From Malaya genurostris (lineage: Eukaryota > Arthropoda > Insecta > Diptera > Culicidae): a DNA stretch of 64,000 nucleotides. The notes under the pieces are model-generated. The model saw nothing but the letters and a program-made list of their open reading frames with translations. It ran no database searches and was not told where the DNA came from. The stretch lies in the NCBI RefSeq assembly GCF_030247185.1, contig NC_080572.1, positions 189,381,800 to 189,445,799 of the forward strand, read 5' to 3'. Positions 35,311 through 48,149 of the stretch are shown piece by piece. The translations under genes were made by a program, and so were the position numbers. The first letter of the stretch is position 1, and every line of letters starts with the position of its first letter.

Positions 35311-35570
35311 ATCTGTATGAAATGTTCAAAACGACGAATGTAACAATGAGAGACTCTCTTGGTTTACTTTCTCTTTCGATTATTGTGAAATATTCCTGCT
35401 TTTTTCGGTAATTTCTTCAGTGCAGATTAAAAGATGATAGCCTTAGTAATTATTATCGGTAAATAATTGGAGAGAAGGATTCCTAAGAGTACCGTAATAT
35501 TCGAAAGAGAAAGTAAACAAATAAAATCTCTCATTGTTACATTCGTCGTTTTGAACATTTTATGCAGATA
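35311..35570. repeat. long inverted repeat (hairpin), arms about 75 bp
   Basis: Arm 1 (35311-35384) and arm 2 (35496-35570) are inverted copies with a few mismatches: AATGTTCAAAACGACGAATG, TAACAATGAGAGA and GTTTACTTTCTCTTTCGA in both, separated by about 110 bp. Likely a MITE or an inverted duplication. No target duplication identified. Confidence 0.8.
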
Positions 35571-35675
35571 TAAAGTTAAATTTTTTTTCATTTTTCGGGC
35601 CGAATAAATGTATTTTTTTCTGTTGCCGTTCACTTTTTCAACGATATTGAACGCAGTTTGGAGCATTTCTCTCGA

Positions 35676-35935
35676 TTACGACGCAGCCAAATGCTGGCTT
35701 CATTTACTCTTGTTTGGTGCGTATTTCGCACTGCAAAAAGTGCAAGAAGATTTTCACTAACCTTCGATTTTCAAAGAAGTAATCCTAATAGTTCTTTAGA
35801 TAACATTTAATACCATTAGAATAGCTTATTTTGTATAATGTTTCCCATCGTTGTCTTTTTCTCAAATGCAAACGACCAGCAACAGGATGACGAAATCTCT
35901 CGAACTGCTCACAGTGCCGGTTGATTCCAAACTGA
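35676..35935 (+). repeat. local direct duplication, copy 1
   Basis: Shares with 36184-36480, in the same order, CAGCCAAATGCTGGCTT, TTGTTTGGTGCGTATTTCGC, AACCTTCGATTTTCAAA, TAATAGTTCTTTAGATA and GTATAATGTTTCCCATCG. Start-to-start offset about 508 bp. Roughly three quarters identical by eye. Confidence 0.75.
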
Positions 35936-36183
35936 ATCGATTTTGTGTTAAAAGCTTTTTTACGTGATCTCGTTTGTAGCTTTTCCACAAATGGGCGGTC
36001 CCAACGGCCACAAAAATAGCCACAACAAATAGAATTTTGATGTCGATTATTTCCGATTTTCATATTTCAATGAAAGCTTTTCATTTTGGATTTTCATATT
36101 TCAGTGAAAGCAACTATCAAAATGCTACAGGGTATTGACTTATGGCATTCAGTAGGGTCAAATTGTTGAATTCTCTACGGCAA

Positions 36184-36480
36184 TAAACACGCGAAGTAGC
36201 CAAATGCTAGCTTTATTAGCGCTCGTTTGGTGCGAATTTCGCACTGCGTAAAGTGCACAAAGCTAATCAAATTATTCTAGATTAGCACTAAATAGATCAT
36301 TTTAACCTTCGATTTGAAAATAAGTATAATTAATAGTTCTGTAGATATCATTTAGAGCCATGAGAACGGCTGATTATGTATAATGTTCCCCATCGTTGTC
36401 CGCTTTTCATTTTCTTTTTCAGCAGTTGGATGACGCAATCGCTCTTGTTTGAAGCGAAATTCACACTGCGAACGTCCAAC
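36184..36480 (+). repeat. local direct duplication, copy 2
   Basis: Second copy: AGCCAAATGCTAGCTTTATT, TCGTTTGGTGCGAATTTCGC, AACCTTCGATTTGAAAA, TAATAGTTCTGTAGATA and GTATAATGTTCCCCATCG. A short insertion near 36250-36300 lengthens it. Confidence 0.75.
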
Positions 36481-36869
36481 GGTCCATTCATAGATTATCA
36501 TAGACTGAAGCTAGCAAACGTCCAACAGGATATATTTATAGTTTCAGTTGATTTGTTTTTGTATTTGAACCTATTTTTGCAATATTTGATTAGTGTTTAC
36601 GTAATAAACGTACTATTCACAACAATCTTATTTCTTCCATTCGTTTTGTGAAGCAGTTCAAGAAAATACTCAAACAGGGAAAAAGTTATTAAGATAGCAA
36701 AACTGGAGTAATTTCGTTACAGTTTCGTGCTGTCAAATTTTAAAAATGCATTCAAATGAGCATAGTAAAGAAGAAATAAATTCTTCGATGTTAAGCACTG
36801 TTGCGGGAGTTTATCTCAAAAGCGCAAATGCATTTGGACCTAGATTTACCTAAACGAATAATATTGTCC

Positions 36870-37445
36870 TAGTCCAGATCGAAATCTAGATCCAAGAACT
36901 TGACCTAATCTTCGGTCCAAGATTCAGTGATATGATAGGTGGGATCTACGCCTACGCCTAGATTCTGCACCAAAATGTAGATTCTCGACCTGAATTCTAA
37001 ATTAATCAGATAAAAAATTTAGTTCCAGGAACCAGTTCTAAAATTCAATTCCAGAATCACAGAATTCAGTTTCCGTATCCAGGTTCCAGAAAAAAAGTTA
37101 GAATTACAGTCCAGGTTCTGAATGCAGTTACAAAACATTGTTGAAGAATTCATTTCCAAAACTTATGTTTAGAATTCAGTTTCGAAACTCATTTTCAGAA
37201 ATTCGGATTCCCGGCTCAGAATTTGAGATTCCCCGCTCATAATTCAATCCAAAATTTCGGTTCAGAATACGGATTTCGAATTAAGTATCAAATTAAAGTT
37301 TTAGAATTAGGTTCTGCAATTTAGGTCCTGCACAAGGTTTTGTAATCCAAGCTCAAAATCCAGGTTCAGAGTTTAGTTTCGTTATTCATGTCTTTAATTC
37401 GGATTCTGAATTCAGTTGCAGTATTCAGGTCCAGAAATCAATTGC
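36870..37445. repeat. degenerate TTCAGAATTC minisatellite, block 1
   Basis: A long run of imperfect alternations of TTCCAGAATTCAG-, GGTTCAGAAT- and CAGAATTCAGTTTC-like pieces, every 12-25 bp, without a strict unit. The same texture recurs at 58205-58650 and 61795-62315. Confidence 0.75.
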
Positions 37446-38006
37446 ATACTGAGCTTCTTCTATATATCTTGCAGGCAACGATGCAAACCCTATGGATTTA
37501 TTTGTAAATCTATGGACTTAAACATCATCATCATAGATTTTGTTTTGCATGTCCAATTATAAAAATATATCCGCCACCGATTACTCATTGTTGGGAGCTT
37601 ACCTTTATCGCCGCATTTTAGATTTCCAAAATTCTAATACTATAAATTATTGATATCCACTCGCCAAGCGTGTACAAAAAGTGTCTACAATTCCTTCGAA
37701 AATAATCCATGAGAAATAGTAAAATGCTATTCACGAAATGAAACAAATCAATAATATATTCCATTCCATTTGTCTCAACTAAAAATTACTCCAAATACTC
37801 CTTTTTGGGAACCTGCAATTACATATTGAAGTTCAGTAGCAGAAAACATAATTATAAAAATCAATAAATTCAGTGTAATTCCAAGGATTTTTATATAGAA
37901 TTTTGGTTATAAATTGAATGACTAAATTGACCATATTGAACAACATGCACAAATATGTCTCCTTCATATTAGGTAAATAAAATACTCATGAAATCTAATC
38001 AACCAT
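37446..38006. other. non-coding, no gene recognised
   Basis: AT-rich; nothing recognised. Confidence 0.5.
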
Positions 38007-38423
38007 CGTTAGTGTCTGTTTTACTAGTTTCGTTTGTTTTCGAACAAAACATGTCGTAAGCCCACAGCACTGCCCACTGAGAATATTACGTATTTCTATG
38101 TGTCGGTTTTGCACGATACGTTTCGTGCGATGGTTCGTTGAATTTATGTGTTTGGCATTTTGCACGTTTTATTTTGGCACTGATTTGCACTTCAATGTCT
38201 CGCACATACCATTTTAGAAAACTTCAACTTTGAGTTTTTTTTCATATATCGTACTATTGAAAATTTTATCACAAATTGCTGAACATTGTTTCGGTGATAT
38301 GGAGAAGAAATTATGTTGCTGCCCTCAATACAACAAGAAATATTCAAGATTCAGTCCTAGCCATTCTTGTACAGGGTAAATTTTCAAAAAGTGCTCCATA
38401 GTAAAGTAAGTCGTATTCACTAC
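38007..38423 (+). repeat. 410-bp dispersed repeat, copy 2
   Basis: Copy of 26470-26883: ACATGTCGTAAGCCC, CGGTTTTGCACGATACG, TTCGTGCGATGGTTCGTT, TTCTTGTACAGGGTAAATTT, ending AGTAAGTCGTATTCAC. Same orientation. Confidence 0.8.
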
Positions 38424-39109
38424 AAAAAATTTGTCCGCTAGCAGACCAATGCCAGATGTTGCGTTTCTAATAGTAGATCAATTAATTTGAAGTCTAATTC
38501 TTCCCCTAACTGGTCGTCTGAATTATATTTGTGTGATATCTAATCAATACTAAAACGTCAGCAGCATGTTACCGTCTTTTTCGATAGTAGTAAAATGAGA
38601 GGGTGCAAATGGCTTTGAATACTATAGCTTTGCAGCAACCATGAAATCGATAGTAAATACGTTTAATAATTATTGTTTGATGTTTTTTTCCTGAGTTGTT
38701 TACGGACCTGCAATACATAAATTTCCTAATATAAAGCGATTAGAAGATTAGCCAAACTAAAGGTCTAAAATTTTTAGGACAATTTCGAAAAAAAAAAGAT
38801 TCAAATAAAACACCGAGTTCGTAACATCAAAAAGCAAAGCCTTTTGGACATCATCAAAATCTAATCAAATAGTTTCGATCTATAGTCAAAATACATGGTT
38901 TTTGCTTTGATTTAATTAGATTTAGATTCGAATTTTATGTAAGAGAACAGTATTGTATCAAGAATAACTAAAAAACAACAACATAGAAATATTTTCATAA
39001 AAAAAATTAGAAACTCCAAGCTTCAAATCAATTTATAATTGTACTCACTGATTTAAAAGTTAAAACTCTCCAGTCAATTACCTGTAAACAAAAACGAAAA
39101 ACAAACACA
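38424..39109. other. non-coding, no gene recognised
   Basis: AT-rich; nothing recognised. Confidence 0.5.
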
Positions 39110-39830
39110 TTAGTGATTGGTGAATTTCATTCGGTTGATTATCTTAACATGCCCCTCGTTCCTCGTTTGGATAGGATTTAAAACTTTTCGATGGGGTTCT
39201 GGTGCCGCCACCGGACATGTTGTGAGAGAATGCACATTCTCACGTAAAACAGCGAATACATCGTCATCAGCAGGTACCGAGAGCAGAATCGTGAATTCAG
39301 AGAATGGACTGAGCACGGAACTGCAAAATGCATGATTTTACAGTGCGCCGCAGCAGCGCATTCGTCGGGGTAGATTTTCGCTATTTGTCAACTCGAGACT
39401 CCGCTCTCCCCAGCTCGTTCCTACCCCCTCCCCTCTTGAAGGTAAATCGTCGTCGTCGTCACTGAGCAAAAGGGTTTGCAATTGCTGTCGGTTTGTTTTT
39501 CCTGATTCTCGGGAGTAGATTTTCCTACCTTCCTCAATAACAAAACACACACACGCGCGGAGAAGCGAACGCGTTCGTCATACGAGTGGTTCTGCAGGGA
39601 GGGTGGGTGGTATGTTATTGCGGCACGGTGTTTCGGAAAGGGTGTCTGCTTTACAAACTACTACTGGTGAGAAGAAACTGAGCAAAATGGTACCTGATGA
39701 GGAAAAAGTGCTTTTTTCCGAGGTGGCAGGATGGTACTTGATCAAATCAGCTAGAAGGGTCGGTTGAAAAGGTGTGACCTTAGGTGATAGCAGGAGAGAT
39801 TTCACTAAAATGTTAGTTGAATTTTTTTAA
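39110..39830. promoter_or_regulatory. GC-richer island, candidate regulatory region
   Basis: GC-richer than the flanks, with gtcgtcgtcgtc near 39448 and CACACACACGCGCGG near 39546. Overlapping open frames on both strands carry no domain. Function inferred from composition alone. Confidence 0.3.
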
Positions 39831-41185
39831 CCAGAAACCTAATTCTTCACAAACTTTTTTCTTCATAAAACTAATTGAAATTCTTGGCAAAGCCACACGT
39901 GCATTACCAAGTTGGTTCCAGTCATCGAGAATTTTCGTTGTTTATCGACCATCAATTGCAATTAGAATCGATCCCACATGTTCCTATCTGCCCTAATGGG
40001 TGGAATGATAAAACATTAATTAACTAAAATGTGATGTTTTTTTCATTACTGTACTTTGAAAAAGAAAAGCGAGAGGGTAATGTCAGAGACACAGCCGAAT
40101 TGACACGAAAAAAAAACCCAAAACGAATAGAATTGCCACGCTTCCTATCAAACTGTAGATTTGTTTATTTCAATAAAAGAAAATATCGTCAACAGTTGTT
40201 TGGGATCAATTTTTTTTTATCTAAAAAAGGACTGAATTGCTTTGAATGCAAAATTTCTGCTCTTGAATACCAACGAAAATCATTGCCACTTCTTCGGGGT
40301 AAACCGCATACAAAGAAAATCGCCTCACAGAGAGCTATATTTGTACGGAACGGGAGAGAGTTCCTTTTAATATTCACCTTTCCATCCGAACAGGCTGAGC
40401 CAACGAGAGCAAAAATACAACAAACAAATTTTCTTTATTGATTGTTCGGTTTAGGCTTCGTTTATTTCAATTGAATAAAATTAAACAAGTATTATGAGAT
40501 CAATTTTCTGATCCTTATTTTCCTAATCACACGACCCACGATGATTATGTTATCTTCGGTACAACAGAAGATATTCACGCTTAGAAACTTATCACTCTTC
40601 TATGGTACAAACCATTTCTTCAAGGTTTTGGTGTAAATAAAAAGTACTTTTAAACTAGAGTGGTTTGATCTGCAACTTTTTAACTTTTTGCAGCCTTCTG
40701 AAATAATTACGTGCGAAATATGACCATTTTTTATATAACTATTTCAAAAATTGTCATAGAGCTTGGAAGTTTTCTACAATTTTACGTCTTTTAACAACGT
40801 TTGTTGAACGAATCATTTTTCAAGGAATTAATGTGGAAAAAGTTAAAACGAAAAAACTGATTTTTTAAAACCTTTTAGTAATATTACTGAATAATGAGTT
40901 AACGGTTATAATTAGTGAAATGCTTTCTACAGCAAAGTTACCATAAATTGCAATGGCTACATTATTGTCGAAGACGGAAACTCTCTATCTGCCTCCAGTA
41001 AAAAGTTAATTTTTCTATGTGTCTTTAAACGCGTGCTGGAACATGGTCGTTCATTCGCATAAAACCGCGTCAATAACCCCTACAACTTGCAGAAGACAAG
41101 GAGTTTATGTTTATGGTAAGATCGCCAAATAATTAACGGCATGATATTGCAGCTTTGAACCACTGTGCAATGGCGGGAAACGGGA
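39831..41185. other. non-coding; one GGTAATGTCAGAGACA motif
   Basis: 40076-40094 reads GGGTAATGTCAGAGACACA, another site of the dispersed motif. It falls inside a 136-codon open frame (40031-40441), which argues against that frame being a gene. Otherwise AT-rich. Confidence 0.45.
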
Positions 41186-41363
41186 AACACGTTTTCGTTC
41201 GGCACGTCAGAAAAGACATTGCACTCCGTTGCTGAACAAAAAGTGTTCTGTAAATAGCAGAAAATTTACGTCTGCTTAGCGGTTCAAATTGAACTGCCGA
41301 GTTTAGCACTAAGCAATTCAATTTGAACTGCTCTGCACTGATGAGTCAAAGACGAAACGTAAA
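41186..41363 (-). repeat. inverted copy of the 14.3-kb hairpin element (one arm plus centre)
   Basis: On the minus strand the order matches 14265-14445: TTTCGTCTTTGACTCATCAG, GAGCAGTTCAAATTGAATTG, CTAAGCAGACGTAAATTTTC, GCAACGGAGTGCAATGTC and CGTGCCGAACGAAAACGTG. The second arm and the 26-bp palindrome of the 14.3-kb copy are absent. Confidence 0.75.
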
Positions 41364-43357
41364 AATAATACTAACAAATTTAGTGTCGTTGAATTTCCAA
41401 GAGAAAAACAAATTTGACTACAATAACATGGTCAGTGTCCCAAAAAACGAACGTTGCACAGATAACAGAACCAACCGATTTTTCACCAACAACAAAAATA
41501 TTTTTTTTTTGGTTTGTTCAATGGTTAATGAAATGTAAAATATCACACACTTCTATCCTGAGTATTCGAACAATTCTTTGAGATCTACTTGATCCATGAT
41601 TTATATATGGAAATTTAATATCTTCGAAACTCCAGCCTTTTCTCAACTTAAAAGTTTCACAGTTCCAAAGTCAATAGAATTTTTGTCCATGGTTACACCA
41701 CATCTACACGTTCTAGGCATTTCTGAGATTTCTGACATAAAAAATCATTTCCCCAGATGGCACCACTTATTCATGTGCGATTTAGCTTAAGTTTTGTGTA
41801 GGAACTTTTAACGTAGGACTACGTCTTTATTTACAATACTTTCCGAGATGCATTCTCGAAATTTCCTTTAATTCTTTCACTAAACGAATTAAAGAGGTAT
41901 AAGATTGTTATCAATATCACGTTTATTATGTAATACGTTGTTTAATCAAAGGGAAAAGAAAACGTACTACAAAACATAAAAATTAACCCAATCTACAAGT
42001 ATAACTAGTTAAACATTTGCTACCTTGGGACTATGACGGACTGCCATCTATGTCAAGAGAGTGAAACTACACCCCGCATTACTCAACTAATGCTTGGCGT
42101 TCAAGGAAAATATCATAAACGGTATTCAACAATGGTGGAATGCGAAACATTCGGGCCACCGAGAAGAATATAGTTAATTTTACAGACATTTAGCTACTGG
42201 CTGGTCACTCGCTTTCGGGAAAAGTACACTGAAAATTGAATAAAAACGGAGAAAATTATACAAAGGGACTGCCGTTTTAAGGGCAATAAATATTTCCCAA
42301 AGAGTTATACGAAATATTTTTCTGTTCAAATGTACAAATCGGAAGTAAAAAAAATCTGTTAAGCGCACAGTTCGCAGTGCAAAGTTTACATCAAATGAGT
42401 GCAAATAATATCATCGTTTAGATACTTTACGCTCGAGAAAAATGCACCGAACAGTGCTTAATATCGAGGAATGAACGGATCTCAAAGATCTTTATGACTT
42501 TTTTTTCGTTGGAATATGCAAATCCAAAATAATAAATTCAACAACTTTTCCCGATCCGAATATTTGATAATTGAAAAGAAAACTTTATTTCAAGAGAATC
42601 TTCTAGGCAAATCGCTTTACGAGTGGTTCAATCCGCTCTGTGAGCAGCTCTGTTGCGGAGCAATTTTTACTGCGACTTTTAGTCTCTGTTTCTTTGCATT
42701 TGAGGGAAATTTACCGAACAGTGTTTAACATCAGAGAAATGATATTGACAGCATTACGACATTAATCATTGATGCAATAAATAGCCCTTATCAGATCTCC
42801 AATGTTCCAAATAATCGTTTTGAGGGATCAAAAATATCATAAAAAACATATTCGGAGAAATCGAACTATTAGCTGCAGGAACTCGAGTAGTAGTAGGAAC
42901 AGAATTTTTATTTAGCTCGATTGCAGTTCTACCTCAATCTTGCGGTTATGTCTATAACATTACCCACTCCAAGTTTTTGATGTACTAAAGCGTTAGTAGT
43001 TTGCCAATTCGAGATAAACCTTTATTAAGCGGAGTAAAAATATTTTCCGATTTCTTTTCAAAATCTCTAGCTTGCAATTTTCGTAAAAGTCATTTTCAAC
43101 ATGAATGGAAAAAATCAAACTATCTCAACTCACTTGCATGTCAACAGGAAACTCAAAATTTTGCAATCTGTCGTTTCGTTCTGACGTAACGATCAATTGT
43201 GAGGAAAACTACCGGATGTGAAATGCGGCTTGCGAGTTAGAGGGTTAATTTTAGAGACTTGGAAGGCTCTACATTACGACCCTTTTCTGGATCAACGGAG
43301 TCAACGTTCCCCAACTAAACTAAATATATTTTTTTGTTTAAAATATAGAGATTTCAA
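41364..43357. other. non-coding; one reversed motif site
   Basis: 42943-42967 on the minus strand reads GGGTAATGTTATAGACATAA, a site of the dispersed motif. ACCGAACAGTG followed by TTAATATCGAGGAATG (42445) and TTTAACATCAGAGAAATG (42713) forms a small local pair. No gene recognised. Confidence 0.5.
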
Positions 43358-43412
43358 GGAGGTGGGATGAGTGAAAGGCATCGACTATCCCATCACGCTA
43401 TACCCGTCCCCT
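43358..43412 (-). repeat. Feilai-like SINE head, truncated
   Basis: Minus strand GGGGACGGGTATAGCGTGAT then GGGATAGTCGATGCCTTTCA matches the tRNA-like heads at 57630 and 58947. The copy ends before box B. Confidence 0.7.
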
Positions 43413-44798
43413 TTACTAAATATTTAAAATATTCATGGATTATTTCCCTAGTTTGTAAGACAATAATAATTATTTATAAATTAGGAAAAGAGTAAATTAG
43501 AAATATAGAATAAGTTCATAAGCCCTTTGATTTATGAATATTCTGATACAGATAGGAAAAGATTTGGTGTCTTCACAAAAAATTTATTTATTTGATAAAA
43601 AGCAACTTATTTTGTTTTAAAAAGATTTGCTGAACAAAGTTTTTTATTACAAGCTATTATTAAAAAGTTATAATTGATGATAAATCAGTTTAAATTGAAG
43701 ATGTGATGTTTGAGATACTTGTAGAGATCATTTGAAAACATAATTTTGCTCAAAATGGCGTGTTTATATGTTATTGCATTTAAGAATTATTTGATTATTT
43801 GATAATTTATATCAGTTACAAACATAACACTCCAGCATATTTCTCATAAAACATTCTTTATTTTAGGCCCTGCTAAAAATCATACGAGATTTATTTTTAT
43901 CGATCTGGCATCTGTTGAATATTGATACCTAAAGATTGACTAGTATTTGAAGAAAATCTTTTAAGTAATAATTTATATGAAGAAAATTCTGTTCAACAAA
44001 ATTGTGCGCAATAATTTGCTTGACAAGTCTCGATCAATTAAAAAAAACTGGAAAAGAGGATTCGTGAGCAATGCTACTCAAAACAAAATTTTCTACAACT
44101 TTGCTGTAAAGTGCAATCAGTTTTCAAATACAATCAATAAAGCTAGATTCCGGATTACAATCCAAACATGGTCCACCTCAATGACCTTTTACATCTAAAA
44201 AGCGCCAGATTATTACAAATAAATTTCGAGAAAATATTTCTGTCTCGCTAGTTTCTCGTTTCGGAACACTGAGCAATGTACAACAAGTTACGCCTGGTTC
44301 AGCCGCAACAGAATGAAACTCCTGAGAGATTGACAGCTATGAAATTGCCTAACCCCACACCGACAGTGCCACCAACAGCGCCGAATCTACGGACGATGGC
44401 GTACATAGTGAACAATTGCTACCTCATCCTCTCGCTTAATCTGATGGAAAGAAATGAGAGTGCATCCACTCCAAGAATAAGGATAGCAACGAGATTGCAA
44501 ATAATTTGGATTGTTTAAAAGTGTTTTATAGTAATAAGATTAAAATTAAAATTGCTAAGATTTAATTTGAGTGTTCAGTCACTAGTAATGACTATCCAAC
44601 TCTATTATAAACATGATTTGATTATTATCATTAGAAAATCATTTTCTATTGAAATTCTGTTATTTGTTGTAGGGAAAATTGTAAACCTACTTGTAATGTG
44701 TTACGGGGGAACGGTACTTAGGAACTAACCAACTGTTTAATGCATGGAGCGAATCGTTTCAATTGAAGATTGCTTCGATTTTTATCGATATTTGCTTA
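43413..44798. other. non-coding, no gene recognised
   Basis: AT-rich; the plus frames 43977-44198 and 44276-44518 have no recognisable domain. Confidence 0.5.
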
Positions 44799-46094
44799 TA
44801 CACCGAAACCTCCATTTGCGAACTAAACGGGGGTTCGTAAAAAGAGGTAGCTCGAAAAAAAGTTTATGTTATTTGGGATTTGGTTCGTGCAAAAGTTTTG
44901 TGTAATGAATGTGGAATGTAAAAAAAGTTTTGTGTATTGAATGCGCATCATATGGCTATTTTCGGAACGGATGTGAAGAGTAATGCAACAACATGATGTT
45001 TGGGCTCGTTTCAAAATCCAAGATGGCGGCTTCCGGTTTATTGAGATTGCTTAAAACCCCTAACAATATGGGCATCTTTGGAACGGAATTGATGAGTAGA
45101 TGTCGGAAAACGATGTTTGAGGTGGTTCTTGAATCCAAGATGGCGACTTCCGGTTTCTTGATATTCCTCGAAAACCATTACAATATGGGCATTTTTGGAA
45201 CGGAATTGATGAGTAGATATCGGGAAACGATGTTTGAGGTGGTTCTGAAATGCAAAACAGTGACATCCGGTTTATTAGTATTTCTTAGAGTTGTTGCCGT
45301 ATTCCTTGAAATTTGTATTCCTTGGAAACACTATACCGGAAGTCACCTCATTGAATTTTGAAACGAGATCAAACATCGTTTATTGGTATCCAATATGTTC
45401 CGGAAATTTCTTTGTTTTAATGGTTTTTAAGGCATATCGATAAACCGGAGGATGTTATATTGGAATTCGTGACGACACCAAACATAGTTTTGCGGCATTT
45501 GTTTATTAAATACTTTCCAAAAATACCTATATTGCAAATGTTTTCAAGGAACATTGATAAACCGGAAGTCGCCATTTTGAACTTCAGAACCACCTCAAAC
45601 ATCGTTTTCCGACATCTACTTATCAATCCCGTTCCGAAATTGTATTGTAAGAGTTTTTTAAGGAATATCAAGAAACCGGATGTCGCCATCTTTGATTTTT
45701 GAACTACCTCAAACATCATTTTCCGACATAAACTCATCAATTCCGTTCCGAAAATACCCATATTGTTAGGGGTTTTCAAGGTGTATCAATTAACCAGAAG
45801 TCGCCATCTTGGATTTCCAAAATACCTCAACCACCATTTTCCGGAATCTACTCTTTAAACCCGTTCCATAAATATCCATATTGTAGTAGTTTCCATGGAA
45901 TATAAATGAGTCGGGAATCGCTTTCGATGTATGCCAAAACCTCTTTTTACCAAGTAGGTTCGTAAAAAACGTTTTCGTTATTTGGGATTTGATTCGTAAA
46001 AAAAGATTTCGTTATTTGGGATTTAGTTAGTAAAAAGAGTTACTTAAAAAGAGGTAACGTATAAAAAGTGTTCGTAAACGGAGATTTAGGTGTA
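44799..46094. mobile_element. 1.3-kb foldback element with inverted blocks of 117-bp tandem modules
   Basis: Outer ends TACACCGAAACCTCCATTTG (44799) and, inverted at 46094, TACACCTAAATCTCCGTTTA form terminal inverted repeats of about 28 bp. Inside them TTATTTGGGATTTGGTTCG-type stretches lie at both sides in the same orientation. The core is an inverted repeat. Left, modules run 44985-45300 in plus orientation; right, about five modules run 45335-45900 in minus orientation. Modules repeat every 117 bp (GGGCATCTTTGGAACGG at 45070, GGGCATTTTTGGAACGG at 45187), each holding AAGATGGCGACTTCCGGTTT and AACGATGTTTGAGGTGGTTC. Because 117 is 3x39, the frame stays open along each arm; the translated modules (MGIFGTELMSRCRKTMFEVV…) probably do not represent a protein. 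Confidence 0.8.
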
Positions 46095-47239
46095 GTAGTA
46101 TGTGATATGTGACATCTAACGCTTTTATATTTATGAGTCTGAGTAATTCATTTGTACTAAACCAAGGAGGCTCTTAACAGTCATGTTTAAAATTTTATTC
46201 TGAACCCTTTCAAGCACTTGCTTCGTGGTGGAACAATAACTTGACCAAATTCGTACCGCGCAGAGCAGAATATTTGTTATTAACTAAACATTTTTCTTAT
46301 TTATTACAATAAAGAATAATTTAATAATTTAGGATTTCCATTGCACATGTTAGCCCGGCTCCGAGCGCGAGTGCACCTCGGAAGCGTGTTTGCCTGTGCT
46401 GATACAGAATTAGGTTAAATTTTGGCGGCGATTGGTATTTTTCAATGCAACCTGAATGTACTATTATAGCTCAGCAGAGAACGAAATGATTGCCTGGCAA
46501 TGGATTGATCGGAATATGAAAGGTCAAGGTGTCGGTTTCATGGTAATGCCACTATGTTGTGTATCTCAAAAAAAAAAGAAAGAAAAAAAAATATGAACAT
46601 GTGAGTTTTACTGCGCATTTTTTAAGCACTGGAAGGCTGAACCGTTATAAAACGGACTCACATGAAGCGAGAAAAAAAGCTTCTATTGCTGTCCCATTGT
46701 CTATAATCGCGAAAAAAAATGAGTCGTTCCTGATATATGGTTGCTCAAAGTGGGCATAACTGTCAAACTTGTATGCACGATAACAAAAAAATAACAGTTA
46801 GACCGATTTAAAAAATGGTTTATATCTATTTCGAAGTGTTCCTTAATATCAATGGAAATTATATTATTCTCTTAAAAATGCAAGGTCGATATTTTTATAA
46901 TATTTTGTTCCGATATAACTTTTCATGACCCGCGTAAATTCGAAGTTTGAAGCGTTTTAATTGTGCATTGAAGGGTTAAATACGACATGAAACTACTGTG
47001 GGATTGTTCAAACTGTTGACGTAGGACTACCCAACTAGTTTCAAAATCACCGAATTTGTTTTGAATATTAAGCAGTAGTCTTTTGTGTTCCACATACACT
47101 TAATTGTATCCGCAAGTTTTCCAAATGTTATTTTTGAGAATTTTGGTTTAATCGGGTTTAATTTGTTGCGGTTAATGATGAAAGGGGTTTTAATCGTTCA
47201 TCCAGTACTCCATGAACGAGCTCATCCGGTATCTTATAC
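46095..47239. other. non-coding, no gene recognised
   Basis: AT-rich; a poly-A-rich patch near 46567-46592. Nothing recognised. Confidence 0.5.
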
Positions 47240-48010
47240 GAATATGAATAAACAGTCGATGAATTATTGCTTTTTAAAGAAGAAAAGCCGCACAAACCCA
47301 GCAATGGTTTGAGAAGTGTTACCCGCACTCGGATTCTGATTTAAAAAGTAACCAAATGAAGCAGTCATTCGGACAAAATAAGCAAGTTTTGATAATCATT
47401 TGGATGAAAGCCAAATCAAAGCTCGTGAGGTTAGATTTGATGGAATGGTTAGCACATCAACTGAGAGTGCTTTTTCGAATTACGCAAAAGTCTGGGCATG
47501 AAAAAGGTCAAATGGGTACCGCGTACGCTAACGATCGAACAAAAGCAACAACGGCACTTTTTAATTGCAATAAAAAGGATTTCTCGTGTTGGCATGAGAC
47601 AGTGGACGAAACATGGATCCACCAATTTTTAGACAGGGGAAGCCGTTCGCAGACACAACAGGTAGCTGAAACAATCATGGCGTCTGTTTTAAGATGCTCG
47701 AGGTATAACTGTCATCGACTATCTTGGAAAGGAAAGTACCACGGAAAGTGAATATTAGATTAAGTTATTGAGTTTAAGTTTGAGTTTGAAGTGCGAAATC
47801 GGGAAAAAACATCTTCATATGAAGAAGAATGATTCATATTTAACCAAGACAATGTACAGAAACTAAAATTTATGGACAAATCATTCTATAAGTATGACAT
47901 AGAAAAGTTAGAAAAGTGTTAGAACGATTGTATTGCATTTGAAAGTGATGATCATGTTGATGAAAAAAATTACTTTGCTGAAGAAATGTTGTTTTCCTAG
48001 TAAGTTCCTG
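47240..48010 (+). pseudogene. mariner transposase relic (second copy type, internally deleted)
   Basis: N-terminal block: caatggtttgagaagtgtta (47302) reads QWFEKCYP, a mariner helix-turn-helix signature, followed by a frameshift. Then KQLRVLFRITQK-like text, TALFNCNKKDF and CWHETVDETWIHQFLD, where VDETW holds the first catalytic Asp (47604-47606). MASVLRCSR follows with a frameshift after it. FNQDNV (Asp at 47848-47850) corresponds to the HQDN second Asp. The third-Asp block is missing, and NDCIAFESDDHVDE (about 47920) matches the transposase C-terminus. Several frameshifts and a deletion make it dead. The complete DD37E element begins 140 bp downstream. Confidence 0.8.
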
Positions 48011-48149
48011 GACTTTTTGAACGAGGTGTTGCCAACCTTAGCGATACCGAATCTTGCTTTTTGTGAGCGATTTTCTTACATGCGAAAGCACTCATTGGAA
48101 AGCAGAAATTTTATGGAAACCGTGAAATTTTGTATAAAAAACTGTCCTA

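Noticed and set aside
40031..40441. 136-codon plus-strand frame as a gene
   Set aside because: Contains a site of a dispersed repeat motif and shows Lys/Phe-rich chance composition.
44993..45779. Two 120-residue repeat proteins in the foldback element
   Set aside because: The frames are inverted copies of the same 117-bp DNA modules; an open frame follows from 117 being a multiple of three.
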